IMG/VR virus record: IMGVR_UViG_3300028393_000171 | Location: 1 to 37,141 of that record | Direction: 5' to 3' (one strand) | Length of the DNA stretch: 37,141 nt | Origin: a virus | Shown here: one piece after another, positions 27,624-35,744 of the stretch | Numbering within the stretch: the first letter of the stretch is position 1 | Layout of the letters: each line of letters starts with the position of its first letter | Program-made: the position numbers and the translations under genes | The notes under the pieces: generated by a model | Seen by the model: the letters and a program-made list of their open reading frames with translations, nothing else | Told to the model about the DNA's origin: nothing | Database searches by the model: none

Positions 27624-28020
27624 ACTATCCAATAAACTAATTGAACAATACTCAGAACAGTTTAAAAATCTCAAATATTTAGAGTGTGATGACGGTTGGT
27701 ACGAGATTCTGTCTAGGCTTTGTTATATTGTAAATAATCGTATTGACTATAAACGAAGACTTAACGAGCCACTAGAATTCTTTTATTGGAGTCAAATTAA
27801 AGAAAAATTTGGAGGTTTAAGAGCTTACTGTTATGGTGCAGATGAGTTTATTCGCGGAGCAATAGAGATGGCTGAAAGCATGAGCTATATAACTTGTGAA
27901 GTTACCGGAGAAAAAGGAAAGGTTCGATATAAAAAACTTGATGAAAATGGGTATCCTATTCATGCGTGGGTTAGAACTCTTTGTGATAATGAAGCAACTA
28001 AACAGGGCTATGTGATATGA
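27613..28020 (+). CDS. conserved phage hypothetical protein
   Basis: This encodes 135 residues. ECDDGWYEILSRLC, then SQIKEKFGGLRAYCYGADEF and SYITCEVTGEKGKVR, is a pattern I recognise from many phage and prophage hypotheticals ('eC.dGW..ii..l...i...Q.KEKFGgLrfY..g..e.i...i..ae..S..tCe.cG.pg'). The second cysteine of the usual CxxC is replaced here (CEVTG). Function unknown. ATGA-coupled to the phosphoesterase. Confidence 0.75.
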   Translation: MSPELSNKLIEQYSEQFKNLKYLECDDGWYEILSRLCYIVNNRIDYKRRLNEPLEFFYWSQIKEKFGGLRAYCYGADEFIRGAIEMAESMSYITCEVTGEKGKVRYKKLDENGYPIHAWVRTLCDNEATKQGYVI

Positions 28021-28703
28021 CTTTTGATGCTATAGTTATTAGCGATATTCATTTAGGGAGTAATGTTTGTCAAGCTAAAACTTTGGCATCTTTCTTATCT
28101 AGGATTGAACTTGGAGAGACTGATACTGACACTCTAATTATTAATGGTGATTTATTTGATAGCTGGGATTTTCGTAAACTTAAAAAAGACCACTGGAAAA
28201 TATTATCTCAAATCCGTAAAATCTCTGACACTATTAAAGTTATCTGGATTAGTGGCAATCATGATGGGCCTGCTGATATGGTGAGTCATTTGATTGGGGT
28301 CGATTTTATGAATGAATATAGTTTTATTAGTGGAGATGAAAAAATACTAATTTTGCATGGGGATATTTTTGACAATGTTATCTCCAGATATCCTAGACTA
28401 ACTAAAGTAGCTGACTATGTTTACCGATGGCTACAGATTTATGCTGGACTATACTTCTCCAATCTTGCTAAACGTAGTAGTAAAACCTTTTTAAGATGTT
28501 CTCAAGAAGTTTGTGATAGGGCTAAATCTTATTGTCTTATTAAGAAATGCGACTCAATAATTTGTGGACATACTCATCTGGCTACTACAGATGTTTCTGG
28601 ATCAACAAACTACTATAATAGCGGATGTTGGACAGATCATCCTTGTTCATATATATCAATTAAAGATGGTCACATTAAAATAAATTATGTGGATATTCTG
28701 TAG
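28017..28703 (+). CDS. LpxH-like metallophosphoesterase
   Basis: This encodes 228 residues with VISDIHLGS, INGDLFDSWDF, ISGNHDGPAD, LILHGDIFDN and IICGHTHLA, a complete two-metal site. GD.fD.w and the later YNSGCWT resemble UDP-2,3-diacylglucosamine hydrolase LpxH and its relatives, longer and different from the enzyme at 18342. Whether it cleaves a lipid A intermediate or another substrate is unknown; an envelope role is inference. Confidence 0.82.
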   Translation: MTFDAIVISDIHLGSNVCQAKTLASFLSRIELGETDTDTLIINGDLFDSWDFRKLKKDHWKILSQIRKISDTIKVIWISGNHDGPADMVSHLIGVDFMNEYSFISGDEKILILHGDIFDNVISRYPRLTKVADYVYRWLQIYAGLYFSNLAKRSSKTFLRCSQEVCDRAKSYCLIKKCDSIICGHTHLATTDVSGSTNYYNSGCWTDHPCSYISIKDGHIKINYVDIL

Positions 28704-28741
28704 GTTTTTGAAAAAATCTCAGAACCACTAAAGAATCCCTC

Positions 28742-28769
28742 TTGACACTGCCGATAACTGAGTTATACT
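28742..28769 (+). promoter_or_regulatory. promoter of operon 28804-30375
   Basis: TTGACA 28742-28747, 16 bp spacer with CTGCCGATAACTGAGT, TATACT 28764-28769. Confidence 0.85.
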
Positions 28770-28803
28770 TAGGGTGTAACGTCAACAAACACAGGAGAAA
28801 AAA

Positions 28804-29208
28804 ATGGGTAAGGGTCAAAAAACTTGTGATAAATGTGGAGCTACCACAGGCCCGCGAGCTTATATGTGTCCGAAGTGCAATGCTCCGTTCGTCTTTAAGG
28901 CAAAGAGCAAAGAAGCAAAGAACACTAAGATTATTAGAGATTTTAATTGGAAAGAATTGGTTAAGGGAGATCGTATTAGGGTTGGTGGAGGCCCATACTT
29001 TGTATCCAAAGGAGAGTTTGTCCCAATGGGTTATAGAGGACGTTTTGTTGTAGAGGGTATTGACCATGAGGGAATTAAGGCATGGGGTATCGACAAACAC
29101 GCAGGATTCTGTCATATCTATATGGGGCCAGATATCCACAACAAAGAAACCAATATTTGGAAGATTAAACATAAGCTTATGAAACTCAAGCCAAGAGTGG
29201 AGGCGTAA
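28804..29208 (+). CDS. zinc-ribbon protein
   Basis: This encodes 134 residues. CDKCGATTGPRAYMCPKCN near the N terminus is a zinc ribbon. The rest has ELVKGDRIRVGGGPYFVSKG and a beta-rich core (GYRGRFVVEGIDHEGIKAWG) like an SH3/KOW-type fold. A nucleic-acid or ribosome-associated role is inference. AGGAGAAAA upstream; TAATG overlap to the next gene. Confidence 0.75.
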   Translation: MGKGQKTCDKCGATTGPRAYMCPKCNAPFVFKAKSKEAKNTKIIRDFNWKELVKGDRIRVGGGPYFVSKGEFVPMGYRGRFVVEGIDHEGIKAWGIDKHAGFCHIYMGPDIHNKETNIWKIKHKLMKLKPRVEA

Positions 29209-29489
29209 TGTCTCTTAATCAAGAACAAAAAGACCAAATCAATAATCTGCTTAATAATAGAGATAAAATAGTAGATAGTCTCTATCATATTGAGCGTATT
29301 CTGAAAACTTATTTTCCAGAAGAATTCGAAAGAGCGATCCAGTTTTATCTGCCTCAAATTACCACTGCTCTCTATGAGGATAAAAAGTGGCTAAATAGAG
29401 GCGAGTATAGTTTGCAGAACACTATTGACAATCTGTTGGAGCGGTGTAAAACTAATGATAGCGGCAAGGGTACTACAAAATATCTCTAA
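29208..29489 (+). CDS. hypothetical protein
   Basis: This encodes 93 residues starting MSLNQEQKDQINNLLNNRDK. Helical and charged; 'IERILKTYFPEEFERAIQF' could mediate protein contacts. TAATG-coupled to the zinc-ribbon gene. No family is recognised. Confidence 0.7.
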   Translation: MSLNQEQKDQINNLLNNRDKIVDSLYHIERILKTYFPEEFERAIQFYLPQITTALYEDKKWLNRGEYSLQNTIDNLLERCKTNDSGKGTTKYL

Positions 29490-29502
29490 TTGGGAACTAA
29501 TA

Positions 29503-29874
29503 ATGGAAAGCTATAGTGTTATGGATTTGGAAGGTTATGCAAAAGCCATGAGGGATGGAGCAGCATCTTCTTTTGAAGAAAATTATACAGAGAATTTGGA
29601 TGAATTCATTACCATTCCCCAAGTGATCAATATGGTCAAAAAGAATAATCTTGGGCTGGATGAGGAAGGAAACTATATCATAAACGAAGATATCTTTAAT
29701 GAGATATTTGAGGGAATTAGAAATCAACTTTATGAGGTTGGTCTTTCCAAGCTGGCGGCAAAAGGTTTTATAGAGTGTGCATGGGATGACGAATCTAATG
29801 AAATGGTATTCTGGTTGGCTAATAAAGATAAGACAGAAATTTCTGCCAAACCCTCAAAGGACAATGATGAGTAA
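29503..29874 (+). CDS. hypothetical protein, tandem paralog 1
   Basis: This encodes 123 residues from ATG 29503. It shares its C-terminal block (AAKGFIECAWDDESNEMVFW) with the next gene. The N-terminal half is acidic (YTENLDEFITIPQVINMVKK). The pair looks like a tandem duplication. Overlaps the next start by eight bases. Function unknown. Confidence 0.7.
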   Translation: MESYSVMDLEGYAKAMRDGAASSFEENYTENLDEFITIPQVINMVKKNNLGLDEEGNYIINEDIFNEIFEGIRNQLYEVGLSKLAAKGFIECAWDDESNEMVFWLANKDKTEISAKPSKDNDE

Positions 29875-30217
29875 TTATATCAAGATTAAGAATCTAAAAC
29901 TTTTTACTAAAAGCATTAGAAAAAACGTGGTGTGGGTTTTTCCTAGAGAATACTATTATCAAATAGATAATTTGATTTCTTTGTCTCAAACAGAAAATTT
30001 GGTTAGAGAATATATTGAGCCAGGATATAATGACGAATTTATTATTAGTGATGAGAACTATAATCTTCTTTGTGATGCAATCAAAAAATGGATTTATAAC
30101 TCAAGCTTGAGCCTAGTAGCATCCTCTGGAAAGATAGAATGTGCTTGGGACGATGAATCTAACGAGATGTTTTTTTGGCATCCAGAATCAAATGAAATCT
30201 TTAATATTGCAAAGTAA
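29867..30217 (+). CDS. hypothetical protein, tandem paralog 2
   Basis: This encodes 116 residues from ATG 29867 (ATG 29864 is adjacent). ASSGKIECAWDDESNEMFFW matches the preceding gene almost exactly while the N-terminal part has diverged and is more basic (TKSIRKNVVWVFPREYYYQI). Function unknown. Confidence 0.7.
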   Translation: MSNYIKIKNLKLFTKSIRKNVVWVFPREYYYQIDNLISLSQTENLVREYIEPGYNDEFIISDENYNLLCDAIKKWIYNSSLSLVASSGKIECAWDDESNEMFFWHPESNEIFNIAK

Positions 30218-30219
30218 TT

Positions 30220-30375
30220 ATGTCAAAATCAGAAATATCAGAACTAAAAGATCAAATAAGTGATTTGAAAGAATATTTATATTCTGATTTGTGTAAAGCT
30301 TGTGGGGACGCAGCACTAGCTCTAGATAAAATTAATGAAAGACTAATTCAACTAGAATCACAACAAAATTCCTAA
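30220..30375 (+). CDS. 51-residue coiled-coil-like protein
   Basis: MSKSEISELKDQISDLKEYL then CKACGD and a second helix (ALDKINERLIQLESQQNS). Two short helices around a CxxC. It ends the operon just before the promoter at 30381. Confidence 0.6.
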   Translation: MSKSEISELKDQISDLKEYLYSDLCKACGDAALALDKINERLIQLESQQNS

Positions 30376-30380
30376 AAGTC

Positions 30381-30409
30381 TTGACAGTAGTTGGTCGATA
30401 GGATACAAT
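30381..30409 (+). promoter_or_regulatory. promoter of the tRNA-Ile / tmRNA / DUF1501 operon
   Basis: TTGACA 30381-30386, 17 bp spacer with TTGGTCGATAGGA, TACAAT 30404-30409. The expected start is a few bases before tRNA-Ile. Confidence 0.75.
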
Positions 30410-30419
30410 AACTCAACAC

Positions 30420-30495
30420 GGGGCGTAAGGTAAGCCGGTTGCATCCGACACTCTTATAAGGTGTTCATAGGTCTGTTCGACTCAGACACGCCCTA
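30420..30495 (+). tRNA. tRNA-Ile (anticodon TAT)
   Basis: Acceptor GGGGCGT/ACGCCCT with discriminator A; anticodon arm ACACT-CTTATAA-GGTGT gives TAT, reading ATA; T arm GTCTG-TTCGACT-CAGAC is perfect. The D arm is weak and position 8 is A rather than T. No CCA is encoded. Confidence 0.75.
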
Positions 30496-30516
30496 CTTTA
30501 AACAGGAAGGATTCTG

Positions 30517-30699
30517 ATGAAACTTCAACCACTGACGGCAATTTTTGCAGGATTATTTCTAACATCCTTGGGATTTAATTTCCTCCTTTATTCAGATATT
30601 CAAAGACTCAAGAGGCTGGACAACAAGCCAGCCAGGATTATTATAGAAAGACAACCAGAAATTATTATCAAACCAAAAGTTTGGGGGTATACTAAATAG
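30517..30699 (+). CDS. single-pass membrane protein
   Basis: This encodes 60 residues. LTAIFAGLFLTSLGFNFLLY is one membrane helix, followed by a basic segment (SDIQRLKRLDNKPARIIIER). AGGAAGGA upstream. Its TAG stop ends on the first base of the tmRNA. Confidence 0.65.
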   Translation: MKLQPLTAIFAGLFLTSLGFNFLLYSDIQRLKRLDNKPARIIIERQPEIIIKPKVWGYTK

Positions 30700-31051
30700 G
30701 GCTAGTAAAGGTATCGACAGGTAAAATAGGTATAGATTGCATCGACTGGTTAATCGACCGGCCAGTTTAAAAGTCGATTAAAATTGTTAATTGGCGAAGT
30801 TTCAACTCTCGCTCTCGCTGCCTAATTAATTAGGTAATGGGTGGGGCGGCATGAGCCTTATTACCAAATCATGCTGACTCCGATATTCGGATATGGTAGT
30901 CCTACCAGACATAAATAGGAATGATGATTGTACTCAATCTGACGCAGATAACTCTGATAGCTTTGTTGGTAGTGTGATAACAATCAACTAACGATGTAGA
31001 AGTTTATATTGATGTTTATTCTGGACAGGGGTTCGACTCCCCTCTAGTCCA
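30699..31051 (+). ncRNA. ssrA: tmRNA (SsrA), phage-encoded
   Basis: The 5' end GGGCTAG pairs with CTAGTCC at the 3' end (7 bp, one G-T), with discriminator A. GGTATCGACAGG matches the conserved 5' tRNA-like segment, and GGGGTTCGACTCCCC is a perfect T arm. The tag frame 30793-30822 reads GGC GAA GTT TCA ACT CTC then GCT CTC GCT GCC, TAA at 30823, giving GEVSTLALAA, with the expected A four bases before the resume codon. The stop lies in a CCTAATTAATTAGG hairpin as in helix 5. It frees stalled ribosomes and tags their products for proteolysis. No CCA is encoded. Confidence 0.92.
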
Positions 31052-31072
31052 CTGACTTTAAAAGGATAGATT

Positions 31073-32317
31073 ATGAATCGTCGCCATTTTATCAATCATT
31101 GTGCTGCCGCATCATCAATAGCAGCATCTTCGTCTTTTTTTACACAGTCTATTTTAGCTAATGCTAATGACTTAAAGAAAAGAAATAAGAGTGCTATTCT
31201 TTTATGGATGAGTGGAGGCCCAAGCACTATTGATTTGTGGGATTTAAAGCCGGGTGCTGCTACTGGTGGAATTTTTAAGCCAATATCTACTAGTGCTGAT
31301 GGAATTCAAATATGTGAACATCTGCCGTTAATGGCACAACAAATGCACCACATGAATATTGTTCGCTCAATGAGTACAAGAGAAGCAGATCATACTAGGG
31401 GTCGCTACTATATGCACACAGGATATGTTCCCAATCCTAATATTGAACATCCTAGTTATGGTTCAGTAATCTCTCATGAATTAATGTCTAGCATACCACA
31501 GATTGATATTCCTCCGTTTGTTAGTATTGGAGGAGCCAGTATTGGTGCTGGATTTTTAGGAACATCTTATTCTCCATTTGTAGTTAATTCTAATGGAACT
31601 GTTCGTGATCTTACTATGGATATAGATCAATCTAGATTAGATCAAAGACTTCGTATGCTTAAAACTATTGAAGATAAATTTGTCAATGAAAAACGCGGAG
31701 ACTATGCTTCTGACCACTCTAAACTTTTGACTAAAACAGTTAAACTAATGACCAGTTCTCAGATGGATGTATTCAAAGTATCTAAAGAACCAAAAGAAGT
31801 TCAAGAAAGATATGGCAATACTGGATTTGGTCGTGGTTGTTTGATGGCACGAAGATTAGTAGAGATGGGTATTCCATTTATTGAAGTTGATCTTGGTGGC
31901 TGGGATAATCATACTGATATTTTTAAGACTCTACAAGATCAGAAACTACCAGAATTGGATAAAGCTATGAGTGCCTTAATAAGTGACCTAAATGATAGAG
32001 GTCTACTACAAGACACTGCTATTATTTGTATGGGAGAATTTGGAAGAACCCCAAATATCAATGCTAATGGAGGTCGAGATCATTGGGCTAAAAGTTGGAG
32101 TGTCGTTGTTGGTGGAGCAGGATTTACCAGTGGCACAATTGTTGGAGAAACTAATAGCGATGGCAAGGAAGTAATTACTGAACCATATACGTCACAGGAT
32201 TTGATGGCAAGTGTTCTTAAATCACTAGGAATATCTCTAGAAACAAATTTTACTGCTAAAAATGGCAGGCCAATGAAAATCGCTAATAGTGGCAAACTCA
32301 TTAAAGAACTTTTATAA
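31073..32317 (+). CDS. DUF1501 exported sulfatase-like protein
   Basis: This encodes 414 residues. A twin-arginine front (NRRHFINHCAAASS and a hydrophobic stretch) predicts Tat export. SAILLWMSGGPSTIDLWDLK, HLPLMAQQM, MSTREADHTRGRYYMHTG, PSYGSVISHELM, GRGCLMARRLVEMGIPFIEV, WDNHTDIF and MGEFGRTPNINANGGRDHWA are the DUF1501 blocks, with acidic and histidine metal ligands of the alkaline phosphatase superfamily. Members are abundant in planctomycetes and usually 400-480 residues. It is rare in a phage. It precedes a sulfotransferase by an overlap. Substrate unknown. Confidence 0.9.
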   Translation: MNRRHFINHCAAASSIAASSSFFTQSILANANDLKKRNKSAILLWMSGGPSTIDLWDLKPGAATGGIFKPISTSADGIQICEHLPLMAQQMHHMNIVRSMSTREADHTRGRYYMHTGYVPNPNIEHPSYGSVISHELMSSIPQIDIPPFVSIGGASIGAGFLGTSYSPFVVNSNGTVRDLTMDIDQSRLDQRLRMLKTIEDKFVNEKRGDYASDHSKLLTKTVKLMTSSQMDVFKVSKEPKEVQERYGNTGFGRGCLMARRLVEMGIPFIEVDLGGWDNHTDIFKTLQDQKLPELDKAMSALISDLNDRGLLQDTAIICMGEFGRTPNINANGGRDHWAKSWSVVVGGAGFTSGTIVGETNSDGKEVITEPYTSQDLMASVLKSLGISLETNFTAKNGRPMKIANSGKLIKELL

Positions 32318-32997
32318 TGACTATGAGAAAATTCAACAAAATATTCCAGATAGGATTTAATAAGTGTGGTACAAATTCTATCAATATAATGTTTCAGGAT
32401 TATTCGGTTCCAAGAATCAAATGCTGCCATTGGGATAGTGGATTTTTGGGATATTCTATGGCTATGAACGAGAGAGAGTCAAAACCTCTTTTATCTGGCA
32501 AATACGAACACTTTGGTTTTTACTCTGATATGGAATGTCAGTTTGTAGAAGATGATGGTTCTACTAATTGGATATTTATGTATGACAAAAACCACATTCC
32601 AATTTTAGACGAACAATACCCTAACAGTAAATTTATTCTAAATGTTAGAGACGTAGACGGTTGGATTAATAGTAGAATGTCCCACTTAATGGGATTGGAA
32701 TCTGTTAAAAAAAATAAAGATAAACTAGACAGATTACATCCCAGAGTTCCATACAAAGAATTACACAAAGAGTTTTTTGGATGTTCTAATGATGAACAAA
32801 TAGAATATCATTGGAGAGAAAGCTGGAATGATCACATAGATTTTGTCCAGACTTACTTTAAAGACAGACCAAAAGATCTGCTGGTATTTGATATAGAGAA
32901 AGACACTATCGAAAAATTTAAAAGTTTTTTTGCTGAGTGCGGCATTGAGTTTAATACTAACGAGATACCCCATGCAAATAAGACTAAATATGCGTAA
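32317..32997 (+). CDS. sulfotransferase-family protein 1
   Basis: This encodes 226 residues. FQIGFNKCGTNSINIMF is the 5'-phosphosulfate loop for PAPS; FILNVRDVDGWINSRM is the 3'-phosphate-binding strand and helix. Between them H and D/E residues could act as base. The acceptor is unknown (glycan or protein). TAATG overlap with the DUF1501 gene suggests a linked role, sulfation beside sulfatase-like activity (inference). Confidence 0.8.
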   Translation: MTMRKFNKIFQIGFNKCGTNSINIMFQDYSVPRIKCCHWDSGFLGYSMAMNERESKPLLSGKYEHFGFYSDMECQFVEDDGSTNWIFMYDKNHIPILDEQYPNSKFILNVRDVDGWINSRMSHLMGLESVKKNKDKLDRLHPRVPYKELHKEFFGCSNDEQIEYHWRESWNDHIDFVQTYFKDRPKDLLVFDIEKDTIEKFKSFFAECGIEFNTNEIPHANKTKYA

Positions 32998-33331
32998 AGT
33001 TTGTTCATACTGTAAAAAGCGTAAAAACTTAGCCAGTTTTCCCAAACATAGTATGTATAAAGATAATCTAGATAGTAGATGCAGAAAATGTGTCAAAAAA
33101 CATTCTAAGATCAGAGTTAAATTACACAAAAAAGCCCCACCAAAACCAGAAGTTTGTGAGTGCTGTAAAAAAGTTCCTTATAAGTGGGCTTTAGATCACG
33201 ATCATGATGATAATAGCTTTAGGGGCTGGCTCTGTGAGCCTTGCAATACTGGTATAGGTAAACTTGGGGATGATTTTCAGAGTATTGTGAACGCTATGAA
33301 TTATTTTCTTTCAAGGCCAAATCGCAAATAA
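32990..33331 (+). CDS. recombination endonuclease VII-like nuclease
   Basis: This encodes 113 residues from ATG 32990. Two CxxC pairs (CSYCKK, CRKC) precede ALDHDHDDNSFRGWLCEPCN, the His-Me finger of the T4 gp49 family (D-H-D-H, then R-G-L-C..CN). It resolves branched DNA or acts as an HNH nicking enzyme. Full length for the short phage form. Overlaps the sulfotransferase by eight bases. Confidence 0.88.
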   Translation: MRKVCSYCKKRKNLASFPKHSMYKDNLDSRCRKCVKKHSKIRVKLHKKAPPKPEVCECCKKVPYKWALDHDHDDNSFRGWLCEPCNTGIGKLGDDFQSIVNAMNYFLSRPNRK

Positions 33332-33338
33332 CCGATAC

Positions 33339-33367
33339 TTGACAAGAGGACTACCCTATGGTAGAAT
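33339..33367 (+). promoter_or_regulatory. promoter of the ligase operon
   Basis: TTGACA 33339-33344, 17 bp spacer, TAGAAT 33362-33367. CCGATA lies just before the -35. A TTG in this -35 box is the first in-frame codon of the ligase frame, so the start must lie later. Confidence 0.75.
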
Positions 33368-33392
33368 TTGGAAAACACAGGAGAAATTAGAA

Positions 33393-34697
33393 ATGTCGTT
33401 TGAGCATCTTAATGGTTTTGTTCGTGATCTGAAAGCAACTAGTAGCACTCTTGATAAGGTTGGAATTATTGAAGATTATACTTCATCCAATGATGATGGA
33501 GCTAAGTTTATCAAAAAGATTTTGCTATATACCTATCACCCTCTTTGGCAGTACAATGTTACCAGTGATAATCTCAAGAAGAAGAATCATTTGAAAGCAA
33601 AAAATTGTTACAAAAACTTTTTTGATCTTTTGGATGATCTTAAAGGTCGTGCTATTACTGGACATGATGCTATTGCTGCCGTAAACACATTTATTGATAA
33701 TCATTCAGAGTATGAGGAACTCATTCACTGTGTCATTGATAAAGATTTGAAAACTCGTGCTGGAGATAAACTTATCAATAAGGCTATTCCAGATCATATC
33801 CCAACATTTAGTGTTGCTCTAGCAGATAAGTATGTTCCTAAGATTGTAGACTGGAAGGATGGTTGGTATGTTAGCAGAAAGATCGACGGTGCTAGATGTA
33901 TTGGTATTGTTGATACTAATGGCAATACTACCTTCTATTCCCGCACGGGAAAAATCTTTGATACTCTTGGTGTTGTTGGCGACGGCATTAAAGCTCTGGG
34001 ACTTACTAATGTAGTTCTTGATGGTGAGCTTTGTCTGGTTGATGAAGATGGTAACGAGGATTTCCAAGGAGTAATGAAGGAACTTCGTAAGAAAGACCAT
34101 ACTATTCCTAATCCTTCTTACAAGATTTTTGATATGATTACTCATGATGAGTTTTATAGTCAGAAGGGAGAATATAATAGACCTTTTGGTATTAGACTGA
34201 AGAATCTTACAGAAGTTATGAAAAAGAATGAATGTCCATGCTTGACATTGTTGGAGCAATCTCTAATTAAGAATGAAAGTCATTTCCAAGAGTTTGTTGA
34301 ACAATCTACTCAGAATGGCTGGGAGGGGCTTATGCTTCGATCTGACGCTCCATATAAAGGCAAGCGATCCAAAGACCTATTGAAATATAAATCGTTCTTT
34401 GATGACGAATACGAAGTTTTGGATACAGAAATGGGGCCATTCCGTTATGTTAAGGATGGTGCAGAGTGTGAGGAGACTATGTTGAGTTGTGTTATGATTC
34501 AACATAAGGGTCATACTGTAAGAGTAGGGTCTGGTTTTAGTATCGAACAAAGACAGGAGTTTTATAAGAATCCTAAGAAAATTCTTGGAAAACAAATAAC
34601 TGTACAATATTTCGAGGAGACAGAGAACGAGAAAGGTGGCATTAGTCTGCGATTTCCAACCTTCAAGATTCTTCATGGAGAAGAAAGGGACATTTAA
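33393..34697 (+). CDS. ATP-dependent DNA ligase
   Basis: This encodes 434 residues from ATG 33393 (CAGGAGAAA upstream). Motif I is SRKIDGARC with the adenylated lysine at about residue 163; then FYSRTGK, LDGELCLVDEDG, WEGLMLRSD and LLKYKSFFDDE (motifs Ia, III, IV, V) in order. The N-terminal part is a helical DNA-binding-like domain and the C-terminal part an OB fold. It seals nicks in phage DNA, working with UvsE, endonuclease VII and the glycosylase-like protein. TAATG-coupled to the next gene. Confidence 0.95.
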   Translation: MSFEHLNGFVRDLKATSSTLDKVGIIEDYTSSNDDGAKFIKKILLYTYHPLWQYNVTSDNLKKKNHLKAKNCYKNFFDLLDDLKGRAITGHDAIAAVNTFIDNHSEYEELIHCVIDKDLKTRAGDKLINKAIPDHIPTFSVALADKYVPKIVDWKDGWYVSRKIDGARCIGIVDTNGNTTFYSRTGKIFDTLGVVGDGIKALGLTNVVLDGELCLVDEDGNEDFQGVMKELRKKDHTIPNPSYKIFDMITHDEFYSQKGEYNRPFGIRLKNLTEVMKKNECPCLTLLEQSLIKNESHFQEFVEQSTQNGWEGLMLRSDAPYKGKRSKDLLKYKSFFDDEYEVLDTEMGPFRYVKDGAECEETMLSCVMIQHKGHTVRVGSGFSIEQRQEFYKNPKKILGKQITVQYFEETENEKGGISLRFPTFKILHGEERDI

Positions 34698-34885
34698 TGA
34701 AATATCAACCAAATAAATATAGTAAAAGCGCTGATTTTAAAATAAGTCGAAGAATGATCCAAGAATATGGTTTTGAAGAGTCCCGTCGCATAGGAGCATT
34801 AGATAACCTAGCACAACAAAAAAACAAAGAACTTGAGACTAAGACAAAGCTCAAGAATCAAGTAAAACGCAAAAAAAGAACATGA
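34697..34885 (+). CDS. small very basic protein
   Basis: This encodes 62 residues starting MKYQPNKYSKSADFKISRRM and ending NQVKRKKRT. The strong basic tail suggests nucleic-acid binding. Coupled to the ligase by TAATG. Confidence 0.65.
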   Translation: MKYQPNKYSKSADFKISRRMIQEYGFEESRRIGALDNLAQQKNKELETKTKLKNQVKRKKRT

Positions 34886-34898
34886 AAAAAACTATAGA

Positions 34899-35744
34899 AT
34901 GAAAACCATTTGTGTTTTATCTTACGAAAGAACTGGTAGTACATGGTTATGCACAGCATTAAATACCCACCAAACTTGGTGTGTTTTTGAAATTTTTTCT
35001 AGAAATCCAGCATTATATTATTGGAATATGTTGGCTCTTTTAAAAATCAAAGATAACATTCCACTATCTGCAATAGAAACCTTTAAAAAGATATACTATC
35101 CAAAAAATTTATTCACCGATGCCAAATCTTTTGCCAAAATTAAACAAAATATGTTGGCTAAAGAGCCATTTAGTATAGACTTACTAAAAGACTTTCAATC
35201 AGAGGCTTATGATCAGGATAGAAATTTTTGTTTTAAAGTTTTTCCTGAGCATCTAAATAATCATATAAAAATACAGGACATAATAGAAATATCAGACCAT
35301 ATCATTGTCAACTATAGATCTAATGTCCTAGAAACTTTTTTAAGCTGGAAAATAGCAATCAAAACAGGGGCTTGGTCAAGCAGAGACATAGTAGACCCAT
35401 CTATTCAAGACTTACGCATCATTTGGAATAAAGAAGAATACGACGTTTTTTATAGAAGAATTGTTGAGAATATTAATTTATGGCTAAAAGTTAGCTCAAA
35501 TAAAAACAGAACTATTCTCAGATATGAAGATATTCATTCTCATCAAAACCATGAAGACAAAATAGAATTCTTACAAAAAAAATTCAGAGAAACGAATCTC
35601 AATGATCTGGAATTGAATTATAGTAACGATTTTAAAAAACAGATTGATTATTCTTCGTTTGATAATCTTATTGAGAATTACTCAAATTTTCAGAATGACC
35701 TAAATCCTGATCTTAATATTTATTATTTACACAATGGCATATAA
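34899..35744 (+). CDS. sulfotransferase-family protein 2
   Basis: This encodes 281 residues. CVLSYERTGSTWLCTALNTH is a PAPS-binding loop like that of Stf0 and related bacterial enzymes, and HIIVNYRSNVLETFLSWKIA fits the 3' phosphate site. Very AT-rich compared with the ligase. Acceptor unknown. Overlaps the third sulfotransferase by 11 bases. Confidence 0.78.
   Translation: MKTICVLSYERTGSTWLCTALNTHQTWCVFEIFSRNPALYYWNMLALLKIKDNIPLSAIETFKKIYYPKNLFTDAKSFAKIKQNMLAKEPFSIDLLKDFQSEAYDQDRNFCFKVFPEHLNNHIKIQDIIEISDHIIVNYRSNVLETFLSWKIAIKTGAWSSRDIVDPSIQDLRIIWNKEEYDVFYRRIVENINLWLKVSSNKNRTILRYEDIHSHQNHEDKIEFLQKKFRETNLNDLELNYSNDFKKQIDYSSFDNLIENYSNFQNDLNPDLNIYYLHNGI

Noticed and set aside
33339-33392. Ligase extension from TTG 33339
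   Set aside because: The TTG is the -35 box of a strong promoter; ATG 33393 has a proper ribosome site and begins the conserved region.
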